A stretch of DNA of 64,000 nucleotides from Arthrobacter sp. zg-Y919 (GTDB lineage Bacteria > Actinomycetota > Actinomycetes > Actinomycetales > Micrococcaceae). Below the pieces are notes generated by a model that saw only the letters and a list, made by a program, of their open reading frames with translations, was not told the DNA's origin and did not search any database. The position numbers were made by a program, and so were the translations under genes. Location of the stretch: contig NZ_CP126242.1 in assembly GCF_030142045.1 (NCBI RefSeq), positions 744,001-808,000 of the forward strand, written 5' to 3'. This document shows, piece by piece, positions 1 through 7,543 of the stretch (within the stretch, counting starts at the first letter, position 1; every line of letters begins with the position of its first letter).

Positions 1-32
1 CCGGCGGACATGCTGCAGGCCCCGGGCACGCC

Positions 33-65
33 GCAGGCCCCGGGACATTCCGTCCCGGGGCCTGC
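33..65 (-). terminator. GC-rich hairpin downstream of hsp20
   Basis: A perfect 14-bp inverted repeat (GCAGGCCCCGGGAC / GTCCCGGGGCCTGC) with a 5-nt loop lies about 55 bases past the hsp20 stop codon. A partial copy of the left arm occurs just before it, around positions 14-28. There is no clear U-tract on either strand, so it may be a Rho-assisted terminator or only a structured intergenic repeat. The gene to the left is outside the window, so it could also serve that gene. Confidence 0.5.
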
Positions 66-120
66 AGGTGTTTCGCCTGGCATCAGCTAGACAGTGGCGT
101 CAGCTGAATACCGCCGTCAG

Positions 121-699
121 CTAGATGCCGGCGCCGTGGTCGCCCGAGGACGCCGGCCCGCTGGAACCACCCGAGCCGGATGACGCGGAACCGCTGCTGC
201 CGGATGAACCGGATCCCGATGAACCGGAGCCGCTGCCGCCGGAGGAGGACACCGAGGCCGGCTCAGAAGACGACTGGCCGGAAATGGTGCTGCTGTCCTT
301 GTAGGTGGCGGACACTTCGATCTTGCGCGGCTTGGAGCGTTCGCTCACCGGGATGAACACGCTCAGCACGCCGTTCTCGTACTTGGCGGAAATGGAATCA
401 ATATCGATGCCCTGCCCAAGGTTCAGCTGACGCAGGAAGCTGCCGCTCTCCCGTTCCCGGGTCAGCCACGTCACGCCTTCGGTGGTGTGGATGGTCCGCT
501 CGGCCCGGATAGTGAGCAGCTGTCCGTCCACGTCCACATCCACCGACCCGGGGTCGATTCCCGGAAGGTCCGCGTTGAGGATGTAGTGGTCGCCTTCGCG
601 GAACAGGTCGATCGGCATCAGCCGCAGCCGCTGCCTCGGATCAAGGAGCGCACCTGCCATCCGGTCCAGCTCACGGAATGGATCAAACTTCATCGCCAT
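121..699 (-). CDS. Hsp20/alpha-crystallin small heat shock protein with Gly/Ser-rich tail
   Basis: This is an ATP-independent cytosolic holdase chaperone that binds unfolding proteins during heat or other stress. The alpha-crystallin domain spans about residues 29-127, from PIDLFREGDHY to the IxI/V-type motif KIEV that normally drives oligomer assembly. The last 55 or so residues are almost entirely Gly and Ser, an unusually long low-complexity tail for a bacterial Hsp20. The chosen ATG (MAMKFDPF) sits 9 nt after AGGAG; ATGs at 705 and 693 and a GTG at 720 are in frame, but their spacing to AGGAG is less favourable. A HAIR operator overlaps its promoter, pointing to HspR repression. Family assignment is firm; the role of the tail is unknown. 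Confidence 0.93.
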   Translation of the reverse strand: MAMKFDPFRELDRMAGALLDPRQRLRLMPIDLFREGDHYILNADLPGIDPGSVDVDVDGQLLTIRAERTIHTTEGVTWLTRERESGSFLRQLNLGQGIDIDSISAKYENGVLSVFIPVSERSKPRKIEVSATYKDSSTISGQSSSEPASVSSSGGSGSGSSGSGSSGSSGSASSGSGGSSGPASSGDHGAGI

Positions 700-768
700 G
701 GTCATCAACTCCTGTTGCACCGGTCCCCACCGGGGTACCGGAGGTTGGAATACCGCTGTGGAAAAGGG

Positions 769-797
769 TCGATAAAGGTTGAGTCAGCCGAACTCAA
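769..797 (-). promoter_or_regulatory. Predicted promoter of hsp20
   Basis: On the minus strand there is a -35 box TTGAGT (797-792), a 17-bp spacer and a -10 box TATCGA (774-769). This places the transcription start near 762 and gives a leader of roughly 60 nt. The -35 box lies inside the HAIR inverted repeat. Confidence 0.6.
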
Positions 798-798
798 C
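778..798. promoter_or_regulatory. HAIR element (HspR-type operator)
   Basis: The inverted repeat GTTGAGT-N7-ACTCAAC differs only at the outermost base of each arm from the HspR consensus CTTGAGT-N7-ACTCAAG. HspR represses dnaK, clpB and hsp20-type genes in actinobacteria. It covers the predicted -35 box of the small heat shock gene, the expected place for a repressor. The rest of the 721-931 gap shows only a weak 8-bp hairpin (879-898), possibly the end of the ligase transcript. Confidence 0.8.
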
Positions 799-931
799 GA
801 TGCAAAAAACGCTAGCACTCGCCGGTTTTGACTGCTAGATCACAGTCCGAATCCGCTGCCTGGCTGCCCCACTTTCTTCGGCGGCGTTTTCGTCGCCGGG
901 CGGCTTCCTCCTGCAGAATCAGCTTCCTTCG

Positions 932-2401
932 TCAGACGATCGGCCAGGAATGCACCGCCGCATTGCTGTGCATGTTCTCCCAATACAGCCGGGAGAGCTC
1001 GGTCAGGGCCGCAGGGCGGCTAAGACCCGACTCCTCGAGCCTGTGCAGCGTAGCGATCTGCCACGCCGCACCGTTCTGCTCGGTGCGGGCACGCTCGGTC
1101 ACCACATCCAGGTAGCGGTCGATCAGCGACGAATCCACCTTCAGTTCCCTCAGCCCCTCCGCAGCCTGCGGAATCAGGTGGCGCACAAGGAGCTCCGCCA
1201 CCGGAATCTCACCGGTCCCCGGCCAGTACACGGTTGCTTCCAGTCCGTACCGGGCGCAGTTCAGGAAGTTATCCGACGCCGTCTTGAAAGCCATGCGGCT
1301 CCAGAGCGGCCGGTCCGCGGTGCGGAGGTACTCGACCAGTCCGTAGTAGAACGCCGCGTTGGCCACCACGTCCAGGACGGAAGGGCCAGCCGGCAGAACC
1401 CGGTTTTCCAGGCGTAGGTTGGGTGCTCCGGAGCCGGGGTCGTAGATAGGGCGGTTCCAGCGGTAGACCGTGCCGTTGTGGAGGCGCAGTTCGGGCAGCA
1501 GTGGAGCACCGGCCGGGGTCGCTTCCGAGCCGTTGCCCGAGAGCTCCGGCAGGAGGGCAGGGAAAAAGCGCACGTTCTCTTCGAAGAGATCGAAGATCGA
1601 GGTAATCCACCGTTCGCCGAACCAGACCCGCGGGCGTACTCCCTGGTTCCGCATCTCCGGCGGCCGGGTATCGATGGCCTGCTTGAAGAGTTCTATCCGA
1701 GTTTCGTGCCAGAGCAGATGCTCCATGAAGACAGGCGAATTTGCGGCCAGGGCAACCTGTGGCCCGGCGATCATCTGCGCCGCGTTCCAGGCCGGTGCAA
1801 ACTGCTCCGGAGAGACCTCCAGATGCAGCTGGACCGAGGTGCAGGCGGCCTCGGGGGCGATGTTCTGGGCGTAGAAGGACAGCGGCTCCGGGCCGGATAG
1901 GTCCACCAGGACGTCTTCCCCGCGGGCCTGGAGGACCGAGGTGTTCAGGGCGGCATAGCGCTGCCCGCTGCTGAGCCATGCCCAGCCGTCCATGAAATCC
2001 GGAGTCAGCGTGGGGAGGATTCCCACCATCATGATGTCTGCAGCTTCCTGCGCGGCCCGCTCGTCGGCCCGATTCAGCTGCAGCCGCAGGCTGTCCTCGA
2101 GCTCCTTCAACCCGAACTGGCCCACCGACATGGCGGGGTGGTTCATTTCGATGTTGAAGGCGCCGATTTCGGTCTGGAAGGCCGGATCGGCGATCCGCTC
2201 AAGGACAGCCTTATTGCGCAGGGCGGGGGAGAAGTCGCGGTTGGTCAGGTTCAGCTCGAGTTCCAGGCCAATGCTTGCGGTGTCCGCAAACTGGGCGGTG
2301 GAAAGGTAATGAGCGAAGTGGTCAAGGTTTTCCAGCAAACGCTGCCGGTAAGCCGTCCGCTGCGCCCGGCTGAAGGTCCTGCTCGTGACTTCCGCACCCA
2401 T
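932..2401 (-). CDS. Glutamate-cysteine ligase family 2 protein (GCS2)
   Basis: This 489-residue protein resembles the GCS2 family of carboxylate-amine ligases, which join glutamate to cysteine or a related amine using ATP. The early segment IGLELELN (about residues 43-50) matches the metal-binding Glu strand of that fold, followed by the conserved EIGAFNIEMNHP. Mycothiol producers do not normally need glutathione, so the product could be gamma-glutamylcysteine for ergothioneine synthesis (EgtA-like) or something else; no other egt genes are in the window. It starts 6 bases after the stop of an upstream membrane protein gene, so the two are probably co-transcribed. Family assignment is fairly sure; substrate is open. 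Confidence 0.8.
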   Translation of the reverse strand: MGAEVTSRTFSRAQRTAYRQRLLENLDHFAHYLSTAQFADTASIGLELELNLTNRDFSPALRNKAVLERIADPAFQTEIGAFNIEMNHPAMSVGQFGLKELEDSLRLQLNRADERAAQEAADIMMVGILPTLTPDFMDGWAWLSSGQRYAALNTSVLQARGEDVLVDLSGPEPLSFYAQNIAPEAACTSVQLHLEVSPEQFAPAWNAAQMIAGPQVALAANSPVFMEHLLWHETRIELFKQAIDTRPPEMRNQGVRPRVWFGERWITSIFDLFEENVRFFPALLPELSGNGSEATPAGAPLLPELRLHNGTVYRWNRPIYDPGSGAPNLRLENRVLPAGPSVLDVVANAAFYYGLVEYLRTADRPLWSRMAFKTASDNFLNCARYGLEATVYWPGTGEIPVAELLVRHLIPQAAEGLRELKVDSSLIDRYLDVVTERARTEQNGAAWQIATLHRLEESGLSRPAALTELSRLYWENMHSNAAVHSWPIV

Positions 2402-2407
2402 GGTCGG

Positions 2408-2941
2408 CTACTTCTTCTTCAAGCCCTTGAGGACGCGGGCCGGCCGCTGCATTTCACCATGCTGCGCGCCCATCACGATCACTGCACCGGAAAGGGCGGG
2501 GATGCTCCACTGCAGGACTTTCAGCTGGAGCTGCGCCGATTTCAGTTCCTTGGAGGCGTCCTCCCGGGGTTCCGTGGCCCCTTGGCTGCCCTCGTGGGAG
2601 AGCTTTCCAACCTTCCCGCCCAGGATCCCCGAATAGAGTGTGACCACAGCCGCGAGAACGGTAACCGCCGTTTTGTACGCCGTGAGGCGGCCGACGCCCT
2701 CCTGCTCGGAAACCCGGACCTTGTTGTCTCCGATGAGGGCGAGTCCTGACAGGAAGTGCAGGCCGATCGCCGCCGCCTGTACCGGGGCCCACTTCTTCCA
2801 GCCCAGTGCGGAAAGCCGCGCTCTCTCGGTGGGGTCCTTCGCTGCCGCTGCCGCACCGTTGAGTCCGACAGCGCCCATCAGGGAACCTCCGAACCAAGCT
2901 GCAGCCGTTAGGTCGTGGACAGAGCGTGTCAGTGCCGCCAT
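2408..2941 (-). CDS. Hypothetical membrane protein upstream of GCS2 gene
   Basis: I do not recognise a named family. The 177-residue product has three or four hydrophobic stretches (around LTAAAWFGGSLMGAVGL, GLHFLSGLALI, TVLAAVVTLYSGI and LQWSIPALSGAVIVMG) and a basic C-terminus ending LKGLKKK, so it is probably an inner-membrane protein. The ATG used here (MAALTRS) has AGGAG about 8 nt upstream, better than the in-frame alternative 36 bases earlier. The 6-bp gap to the GCS2-type ligase gene suggests a shared transcript. Confidence 0.65.
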   Translation of the reverse strand: MAALTRSVHDLTAAAWFGGSLMGAVGLNGAAAAAKDPTERARLSALGWKKWAPVQAAAIGLHFLSGLALIGDNKVRVSEQEGVGRLTAYKTAVTVLAAVVTLYSGILGGKVGKLSHEGSQGATEPREDASKELKSAQLQLKVLQWSIPALSGAVIVMGAQHGEMQRPARVLKGLKKK

Positions 2942-3073
2942 GGTGATGCTCCTGTGGTTTGGAGACCAGCGCTGCATTCAGTACCGGATATCCGGCAGCG
3001 AACAGGGGTCGTCGGGTCTCATCTGATCGGTGCAAAAAGAAAACCACGCACAGAATCCAATAGCAAGGGCGCT

Positions 3074-3079
3074 TATAAT
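3074..3079 (+). promoter_or_regulatory. Candidate -10 box ahead of the YtxH/holin/DUF3618 operon
   Basis: A perfect TATAAT sits in the only clearly AT-rich stretch of this intergenic region (about 3050-3125), roughly 95 bases before the first gene; a second TATTAT is at 3114-3119. No convincing -35 box is seen, so which element is used, or whether an alternative sigma factor acts, is unresolved. Confidence 0.35.
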
Positions 3080-3172
3080 TCTAACACGCTACACATTCGT
3101 AACTAAGTGTGCTTATTATCGATGCACGGAACATCCGATCTTGATCAGCAGTTGCAATGACGAAAGAGAGCG

Positions 3173-3934
3173 ATGATGACAGAGAACTTCACCCCGCGTG
3201 ACGGAAGCCATGCCGCATCCGGTGCCAGCAGCACCGGCGATTCGACGGCTTCGGCAAAGGCCGATGCCGCCAAGCAGCAGGCAGGCGATATCGCCCAGCA
3301 GGCCAAGGGCAACGCCGCTCAGGTAGCGGACACCGCCAAGACCGAAGCGGCCGGTGTTGCCTCTGAAGTGAAGGGCAACGCCAAGGAACTCTTTACGCAG
3401 GCCCGCTCCGACCTCACCGACCAGGCAGGTGCCCAGCAGCAGAAGGTCGCCGAAGGGCTGCGTTCGATGGCTGACGAGCTCCACTCCATGGCGCAGTCCG
3501 GCCAGTCCGGCGTGGCCGCCGACCTCGTTGGTCAAGCGGCCAGCCGCGCATCCTCCGCAGCCACCTGGCTCGACGGCCGCGATCCCGGATCCCTGCTGGA
3601 CGAGGTCAAGGGCTTCGCCCGCCAGCGTCCCGTTGCCTTCCTTGCCATTGCAGCCGGTGCGGGCTTCCTTGCCGGCCGCCTGAACAAGGGCCTGAGCGCC
3701 GGCGTGCCGAGCCAGGGAACCAACTCGAAGGGCCAGCATGTGGGCCCGGCTGTACCGCCCGTTACGCCCGTGCCGGAGGCCCCCGCCGCGCAGCCCACCG
3801 TGGGTACCACCGACCCGTTCGGCACCGAGCCGGTGCGCCCCGCCGGCACCGGTCCTGCGTCTGCCCAGAATCTTCCCCCCACGCCCTCCACCGGTGTTCC
3901 GGCTGCTGATCCCTACAGCGGTGGTCGGCACTGA
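3173..3934 (+). CDS. YtxH-like/LEA-like stress protein with one membrane segment
   Basis: The 253-residue protein has an N-terminal half rich in Ala, Lys, Gln and Asp arranged like LEA-type amphipathic helices (roughly residues 25-115). One hydrophobic segment follows near 163-177 (AFLAIAAGAGFLAGRL), and then a Pro/Thr/Gly-rich tail. The layout resembles YtxH-type and gas-vesicle-protein-like stress proteins. Two consecutive ATGs (3173, 3176) follow a GAAAGAGAG stretch. Its stop overlaps the next start (TGATG), so translation is probably coupled to the Holin-X gene. A protective or envelope-scaffolding role is inferred from composition and context only. Confidence 0.7.
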   Translation: MMTENFTPRDGSHAASGASSTGDSTASAKADAAKQQAGDIAQQAKGNAAQVADTAKTEAAGVASEVKGNAKELFTQARSDLTDQAGAQQQKVAEGLRSMADELHSMAQSGQSGVAADLVGQAASRASSAATWLDGRDPGSLLDEVKGFARQRPVAFLAIAAGAGFLAGRLNKGLSAGVPSQGTNSKGQHVGPAVPPVTPVPEAPAAQPTVGTTDPFGTEPVRPAGTGPASAQNLPPTPSTGVPAADPYSGGRH

Positions 3935-4359
3935 TGAGTACCGAACTCCCTCCCACACCCGCGCAGGCTAAGGCAGAGTCCACTTCCCTGGGCGACCTGC
4001 TCGGCCAGGTAACGCAGGACATGTCCACGCTCATGCGTCAGGAAGTGGAGCTGGCGAAGGTCGAACTGAAGCAGTCCGCCACACGTGCGGGCAAGGGCGC
4101 CGGAATGTTCGGCGGAGCAGCAGTTGCCGGGTACTTCGTCCTCCTCTTCCTGTCAGTTGCCCTGTGGTACGCCCTGGGCACGACCGCGATCGGCTTCGGC
4201 TGGTCCGCAGTGATCGTCGCAGTCATCTGGGCCATCGTTGCAGCCGTCCTGGCCTCCCGTGGACGCAAGGAAATGAAGAAGATCAAGGGCATGCCGCAGA
4301 CGTCCGAGACGCTGCAGGAGATCCCCCAGACCATGAAACCTAGCGAGGAAACACGATGA
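3934..4359 (+). CDS. Actinobacterial Holin-X family protein (phage holin superfamily III)
   Basis: This 141-residue protein has an N-terminal amphipathic region (LGDLLGQVTQDMSTLMRQEVELAKVELKQ) typical of Holin-X proteins, two hydrophobic helices (about residues 55-80 and 85-107) and a basic C-terminus. Despite the name, these proteins occur widely in chromosomal operons with DUF3618 genes and are not evidence of a prophage. The middle-of-operon position, with 1-base and 4-base overlaps to its neighbours, supports joint function at the membrane. Function is unproven. Confidence 0.8.
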   Translation: MSTELPPTPAQAKAESTSLGDLLGQVTQDMSTLMRQEVELAKVELKQSATRAGKGAGMFGGAAVAGYFVLLFLSVALWYALGTTAIGFGWSAVIVAVIWAIVAAVLASRGRKEMKKIKGMPQTSETLQEIPQTMKPSEETR

Positions 4360-4985
4360 GTGAAAACCCTGATGAGATCCGCGCCGACATCGAAGCAACC
4401 CGCCGGCGCCTAGGCACCAATGTGGACGCGGTGGCGGACAAGGTAACTCCTTCCCACATCGTCCAGCGCCAGACGGACAAGATGAAGGACAAGGTATTCG
4501 GAGTGAAGGACAAGGTGATGGGTGTGGCCGATTCCATGGGTAACAGTGCCAGCAACACCGGCAGCAATATCAGCGGCGGCGTCTCCAACATGGGTGGCAG
4601 TGTCTCCGACGGCGTCTCCGCTGCCGGTTCGGCCGTCCAGGGCGCTCCCGCAAAGCTTGCCAACCAGGCCCAGGGTAACCCTGTGGCCGCGGGCCTGATC
4701 GCCTTCGGCGCGGGTCTGCTGGCAGCAACGTTGATCCCCACGAGCGACAAGGAACGCGTCGCTGCGGACAACATCAAGACCGCTGCGCAGCCGATGACTG
4801 ACGAGCTGGCCGGGGCTGCCAAGGAAATGGCAGAGGGCCTAAAGGAGCCGGCGCAGGAAGCGGTCGAGAACATCAAGACCACCGCAGCCGACGCCGCGCA
4901 GACCGTAAAGTCGGAGGGCCAGGCCGCGGCTTCCGACGTGAAGGATTCCGCCTCTGACGCTCCGCAGAACGTCAAGAACGCGTAA
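4356..4985 (+). CDS. DUF3618 domain-containing protein
   Basis: The N-terminus (PDEIRADIEATRRRLGTNVDAVADKV) is the hallmark of DUF3618 and occupies about residues 5-50. A Gly/Ser/Asn-rich linker follows, then a membrane helix near 108-127 (AAGLIAFGAGLLAATLI), and an Ala/Lys/Asp-rich, probably coiled C-terminal region. It begins within the stop of the Holin-X gene (ATGA). DUF3618 proteins repeatedly accompany Holin-X genes in actinobacteria; the biochemical role is unknown. Confidence 0.82.
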   Translation: MSENPDEIRADIEATRRRLGTNVDAVADKVTPSHIVQRQTDKMKDKVFGVKDKVMGVADSMGNSASNTGSNISGGVSNMGGSVSDGVSAAGSAVQGAPAKLANQAQGNPVAAGLIAFGAGLLAATLIPTSDKERVAADNIKTAAQPMTDELAGAAKEMAEGLKEPAQEAVENIKTTAADAAQTVKSEGQAAASDVKDSASDAPQNVKNA

Positions 4986-5037
4986 CCGGACTCTCCGGTG
5001 GACCCCGCGTCCACGGGATTAAACAACGGCATTACGC

Positions 5038-5084
5038 GACGGCGGTGCCGCACCCTTCCCGGGTGTGGCACCGCCGTCGTTTTT
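5038..5084 (+). terminator. Rho-independent terminator after DUF3618 gene
   Basis: An inverted repeat GACGGCGGTGCC...GGCACCGCCGTC, with CACCC/GGGTG continuing the stem, is followed directly by GTTTTTCT. This is a classical stem plus U-tract closing the three-gene plus-strand operon. It lies about 50 bases beyond the stop codon. Confidence 0.88.
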
Positions 5085-5135
5085 CTGCCGGGGTTCTTAT
5101 GCCCACGGGCTTAGTTCCGTGCCAACGCCTCACCC

Positions 5136-6224
5136 TCAGCGCGGGACGCCGGCTTCGTCGTTGCTGTACAGCACACCCATTTGTGCCCGCACCGCATCGA
5201 ACAGGCGCATGGTCCGCAGGGAATCCGCCCAGGTCATGGTGGGGCTTTCCACCAGGCCTTGCTGGATGCAGCGGGTCACCTCCCGCAGTTCATAGGCGTA
5301 GCCATTGCCGACCTGCGGGAATCTCTCTACCCGCGCCTCGCCCGTATGGGGGACGATGGTCAGTTCCACCGGGTTATGCAGGGGCGAACCGGTGCGGATC
5401 CAGCCCTTCGTGCCGGAAATGACGGCGGTACGCGGGCTGGAGGAGACCAGCGAAGAGGCGAGCTGGGCCAGCCCGCCGGAGGCATATCCCAGCGTCAAAG
5501 CGTTCTGCGCGTCCACACCGTCGGGGTTGATCCTGCCCACGGCATGGACGGTCTCGGGGTACCCGAGCGCGCCCAGGGCAAAGGTCAACGGATACACGGT
5601 CAGATCCAGCAGCGCTCCGCCGCCAGCCGCCGGGTCCCAGAGCCTGTTTGCCGGGTCATAGGGGGCCGGGAAGCCCAGATCGGCCTGGACCCAGTTGATA
5701 TCTCCGAGCTCGCCGGAGGCAATCAGCTCCCAGATGTGGTTGATGCATGGCAGGAAGCGCGTCCAGACCGCCTCCATGAGGAACAGGTTGCGGGACCGGG
5801 CCAGTTCGATCAGTTCCTCCGCCTCACGGGCGTTGATGGTGAGGGACTTTTCGCACAAGACGTGCTTGCCGGCCTCCAGCGCACGGCGGGCAATCGCGTA
5901 ATGCTGCGCGTGCGGGGAAGCGATGTACACAACGTCCACATCGGGATCCGCGAACAGGTGGTCGTAGCCGCGGAGCTCGTCGGAGTCCCAGTAGCTGGTG
6001 GCGAACCCGAAGCGGGAGGCGAATTCTTCGGCGGAGGCCTGCCGGCGGGAGCTCACAGCCTGCAGGACGGCGTCCTCGAGCCGGGCAATATCTTCGGTGA
6101 CACGCTCGGCGATGTTTCCGGTGGCGACTACGCCCCAGCGCAGGGTCCGGCCCGTGGACTGTACGGGGCTGGGCGCTCCCGGCTGTACACAGGGCGGGGT
6201 GGGAATGTGTTGAACGGCAGTCAT
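5136..6224 (-). CDS. Gfo/Idh/MocA family NAD(P)-dependent oxidoreductase
   Basis: The protein (362 residues) has an N-terminal Rossmann fold (WGVVATGNIAERVTEDI, about residues 30-46) and the family's catalytic-lysine motif in the form CEKSLT (about 123-128; EKP in many relatives). The C-terminal alpha/beta domain is of the substrate-binding type. These enzymes oxidise or epimerise sugars, inositols and their derivatives. It lies just downstream of, and on the same strand as, a monosaccharide ABC importer, so a sugar substrate delivered by that importer is plausible. About 180 bases with a hairpin separate them, so it may have its own promoter. Exact substrate cannot be read from the sequence. 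Confidence 0.85.
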   Translation of the reverse strand: MTAVQHIPTPPCVQPGAPSPVQSTGRTLRWGVVATGNIAERVTEDIARLEDAVLQAVSSRRQASAEEFASRFGFATSYWDSDELRGYDHLFADPDVDVVYIASPHAQHYAIARRALEAGKHVLCEKSLTINAREAEELIELARSRNLFLMEAVWTRFLPCINHIWELIASGELGDINWVQADLGFPAPYDPANRLWDPAAGGGALLDLTVYPLTFALGALGYPETVHAVGRINPDGVDAQNALTLGYASGGLAQLASSLVSSSPRTAVISGTKGWIRTGSPLHNPVELTIVPHTGEARVERFPQVGNGYAYELREVTRCIQQGLVESPTMTWADSLRTMRLFDAVRAQMGVLYSNDEAGVPR

Positions 6225-6330
6225 GGTCCTCGTCTTCCGCGTCGTTGCAGGGAGTACCCCTACTCTATGGTTGCCGCAGGCCGGAGCCTAGGGGGTTGCC
6301 CGGAGCTCTGCCGGGGCACTGTGCGCCAAG

Positions 6331-6373
6331 GGAACAGCCCGGGTCTCCGCTGAAGGGAAACCCGGGCCGTTCC
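6331..6373 (-). terminator. Hairpin downstream of chvE
   Basis: GGAACAGCCCGGGT pairs with ACCCGGGCCGTTCC with a single mismatch across a 15-nt loop, just past the end of the sugar-binding lipoprotein gene. It lacks a strong U-tract on the minus strand, so termination here may be partial, leaving read-through into the Gfo/Idh gene possible. Confidence 0.5.
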
Positions 6374-6406
6374 GCCCGAAAGGGCTGGTATTGCGTACTT
6401 GCTGAG

Positions 6407-7489
6407 TTACTTGGTCAGCTCGGAGAGCGTGGGGTCGTTGGCGTAGGCCTCGGCAGCGTTGTCCTTCGTGACGATGACCGGCTCCAGCAGGTAGGCCGGA
6501 ACAATCTTCGTGCCGTTGTCGTAGCTCTCGTCGTCGTTGATCTCCACGTCTTCACCGGCGGCCAGGTTCTTGACCATCTCGATGCTGTGGTTCACCAGGT
6601 TGCGGGTGTCCTTATTGATCGTGGAGTACTGCTTGCCTTCCATGATCAGCTTCACGGACTCAACCTCGGAGTCCTGGCCGGTGATTACCGGAAGCGGCTT
6701 GCCGGCGGCCTCGATGGAGGTCAGTGCGGCGCGGGCCAGGGTGTCGTTGGGGGAGAGCACGCCGTCCAGTTCAGCGGAGGAGTAGTTGCCCGAGAGCAGG
6801 GTGTCCATGCGCTTCTGGGCGTTTTCTGCCTTCCAGCCCTGGGTAACAACCTGCTCGAACTCGGTCTGCCCGGAAACTACGTTCAGGTTGCCCTTGTCGA
6901 TCTCCGGCTGGAGCACGTCCATGGCGCCGTCGAAGAAGACCTGGGCGTTGGCATCATCCGGGGAACCGGCGAGCAGTTCGACGTTGTAGGGGCCCTCGGG
7001 CTTCTTTGCCTTCAGTCCGTCCAGCAGGGCCTGGCCCTGCAGCTGGCCGACCTTGAAGTTGTCGTAGGCCACGTAGTAGTCGACGTTTTCGGTGTTGGTC
7101 AGCAGGCGGTCGTAAGCGATGACGGTGATGCCGGCATCCTTGGCGTCCTGCAGCTGCGAGCCGAGCTGCTTGCCGTCGATTGCACCGACGATCAGGACCT
7201 TGACCCCGTTGGTGATCATGGAGCTGATCTGGTTCTGCTGCTCGGAAACGCCGCCGTTGGCGAACTGGACCTGGCCTTCGTAGCCGGCCTCCTTGAGCCC
7301 GTCATTGAAGAGGGTCTCGGCAAGCACCCAGTTCTCGGAGGTCTTCTGGGGCAGTGCGACGCCGATGGCCGAGCCTTCCTCGAAGCCCCCTTCGGAGCCG
7401 GAAGCGGCTTCCTCGGAGCGGCCGCAGGCGGACAGCGACAGTGCTGCGACCGTTGCGACAACGGCGAAGGACTTTGCGAATTTACGCAT
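6407..7489 (-). CDS. chvE: Multiple-monosaccharide ABC transporter substrate-binding lipoprotein (ChvE-like)
   Basis: This is a periplasmic-type sugar-binding protein anchored by lipid on the outer face of the membrane. A signal peptide ends in a lipobox (LSACG, Cys at about residue 22). The mature part is a type-1 binding protein fold with GVALPQKTSENW near its start and the hinge segment VIAYDRLL. ChvE relatives bind xylose, glucose, galactose or arabinose. It is the last gene of mmsA-mmsB-chvE, with 54 bases after the permease. The family is sure; the precise sugar is not. Confidence 0.92.
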   Translation of the reverse strand: MRKFAKSFAVVATVAALSLSACGRSEEAASGSEGGFEEGSAIGVALPQKTSENWVLAETLFNDGLKEAGYEGQVQFANGGVSEQQNQISSMITNGVKVLIVGAIDGKQLGSQLQDAKDAGITVIAYDRLLTNTENVDYYVAYDNFKVGQLQGQALLDGLKAKKPEGPYNVELLAGSPDDANAQVFFDGAMDVLQPEIDKGNLNVVSGQTEFEQVVTQGWKAENAQKRMDTLLSGNYSSAELDGVLSPNDTLARAALTSIEAAGKPLPVITGQDSEVESVKLIMEGKQYSTINKDTRNLVNHSIEMVKNLAAGEDVEINDDESYDNGTKIVPAYLLEPVIVTKDNAAEAYANDPTLSELTK

Positions 7490-7543
7490 GATGTTCTCTT
7501 TCTTGATAGCGGTGAACTGAGTCGTACTGGTCAGTGGAACGGT

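Noticed and set aside
1478..1979. Several long open frames antisense to or overlapping the GCS2, sdhA, glyA and ABC genes
   Set aside because: They are typical shadow frames of high-GC coding DNA, with low-complexity Arg/Gly/Pro-rich translations and no start signals.
3934..4359. Possible prophage remnant, because one protein belongs to a phage holin superfamily
   Set aside because: No other phage genes, integrase or att sites are nearby, and Holin-X proteins are common chromosomal partners of DUF3618 in actinobacteria.
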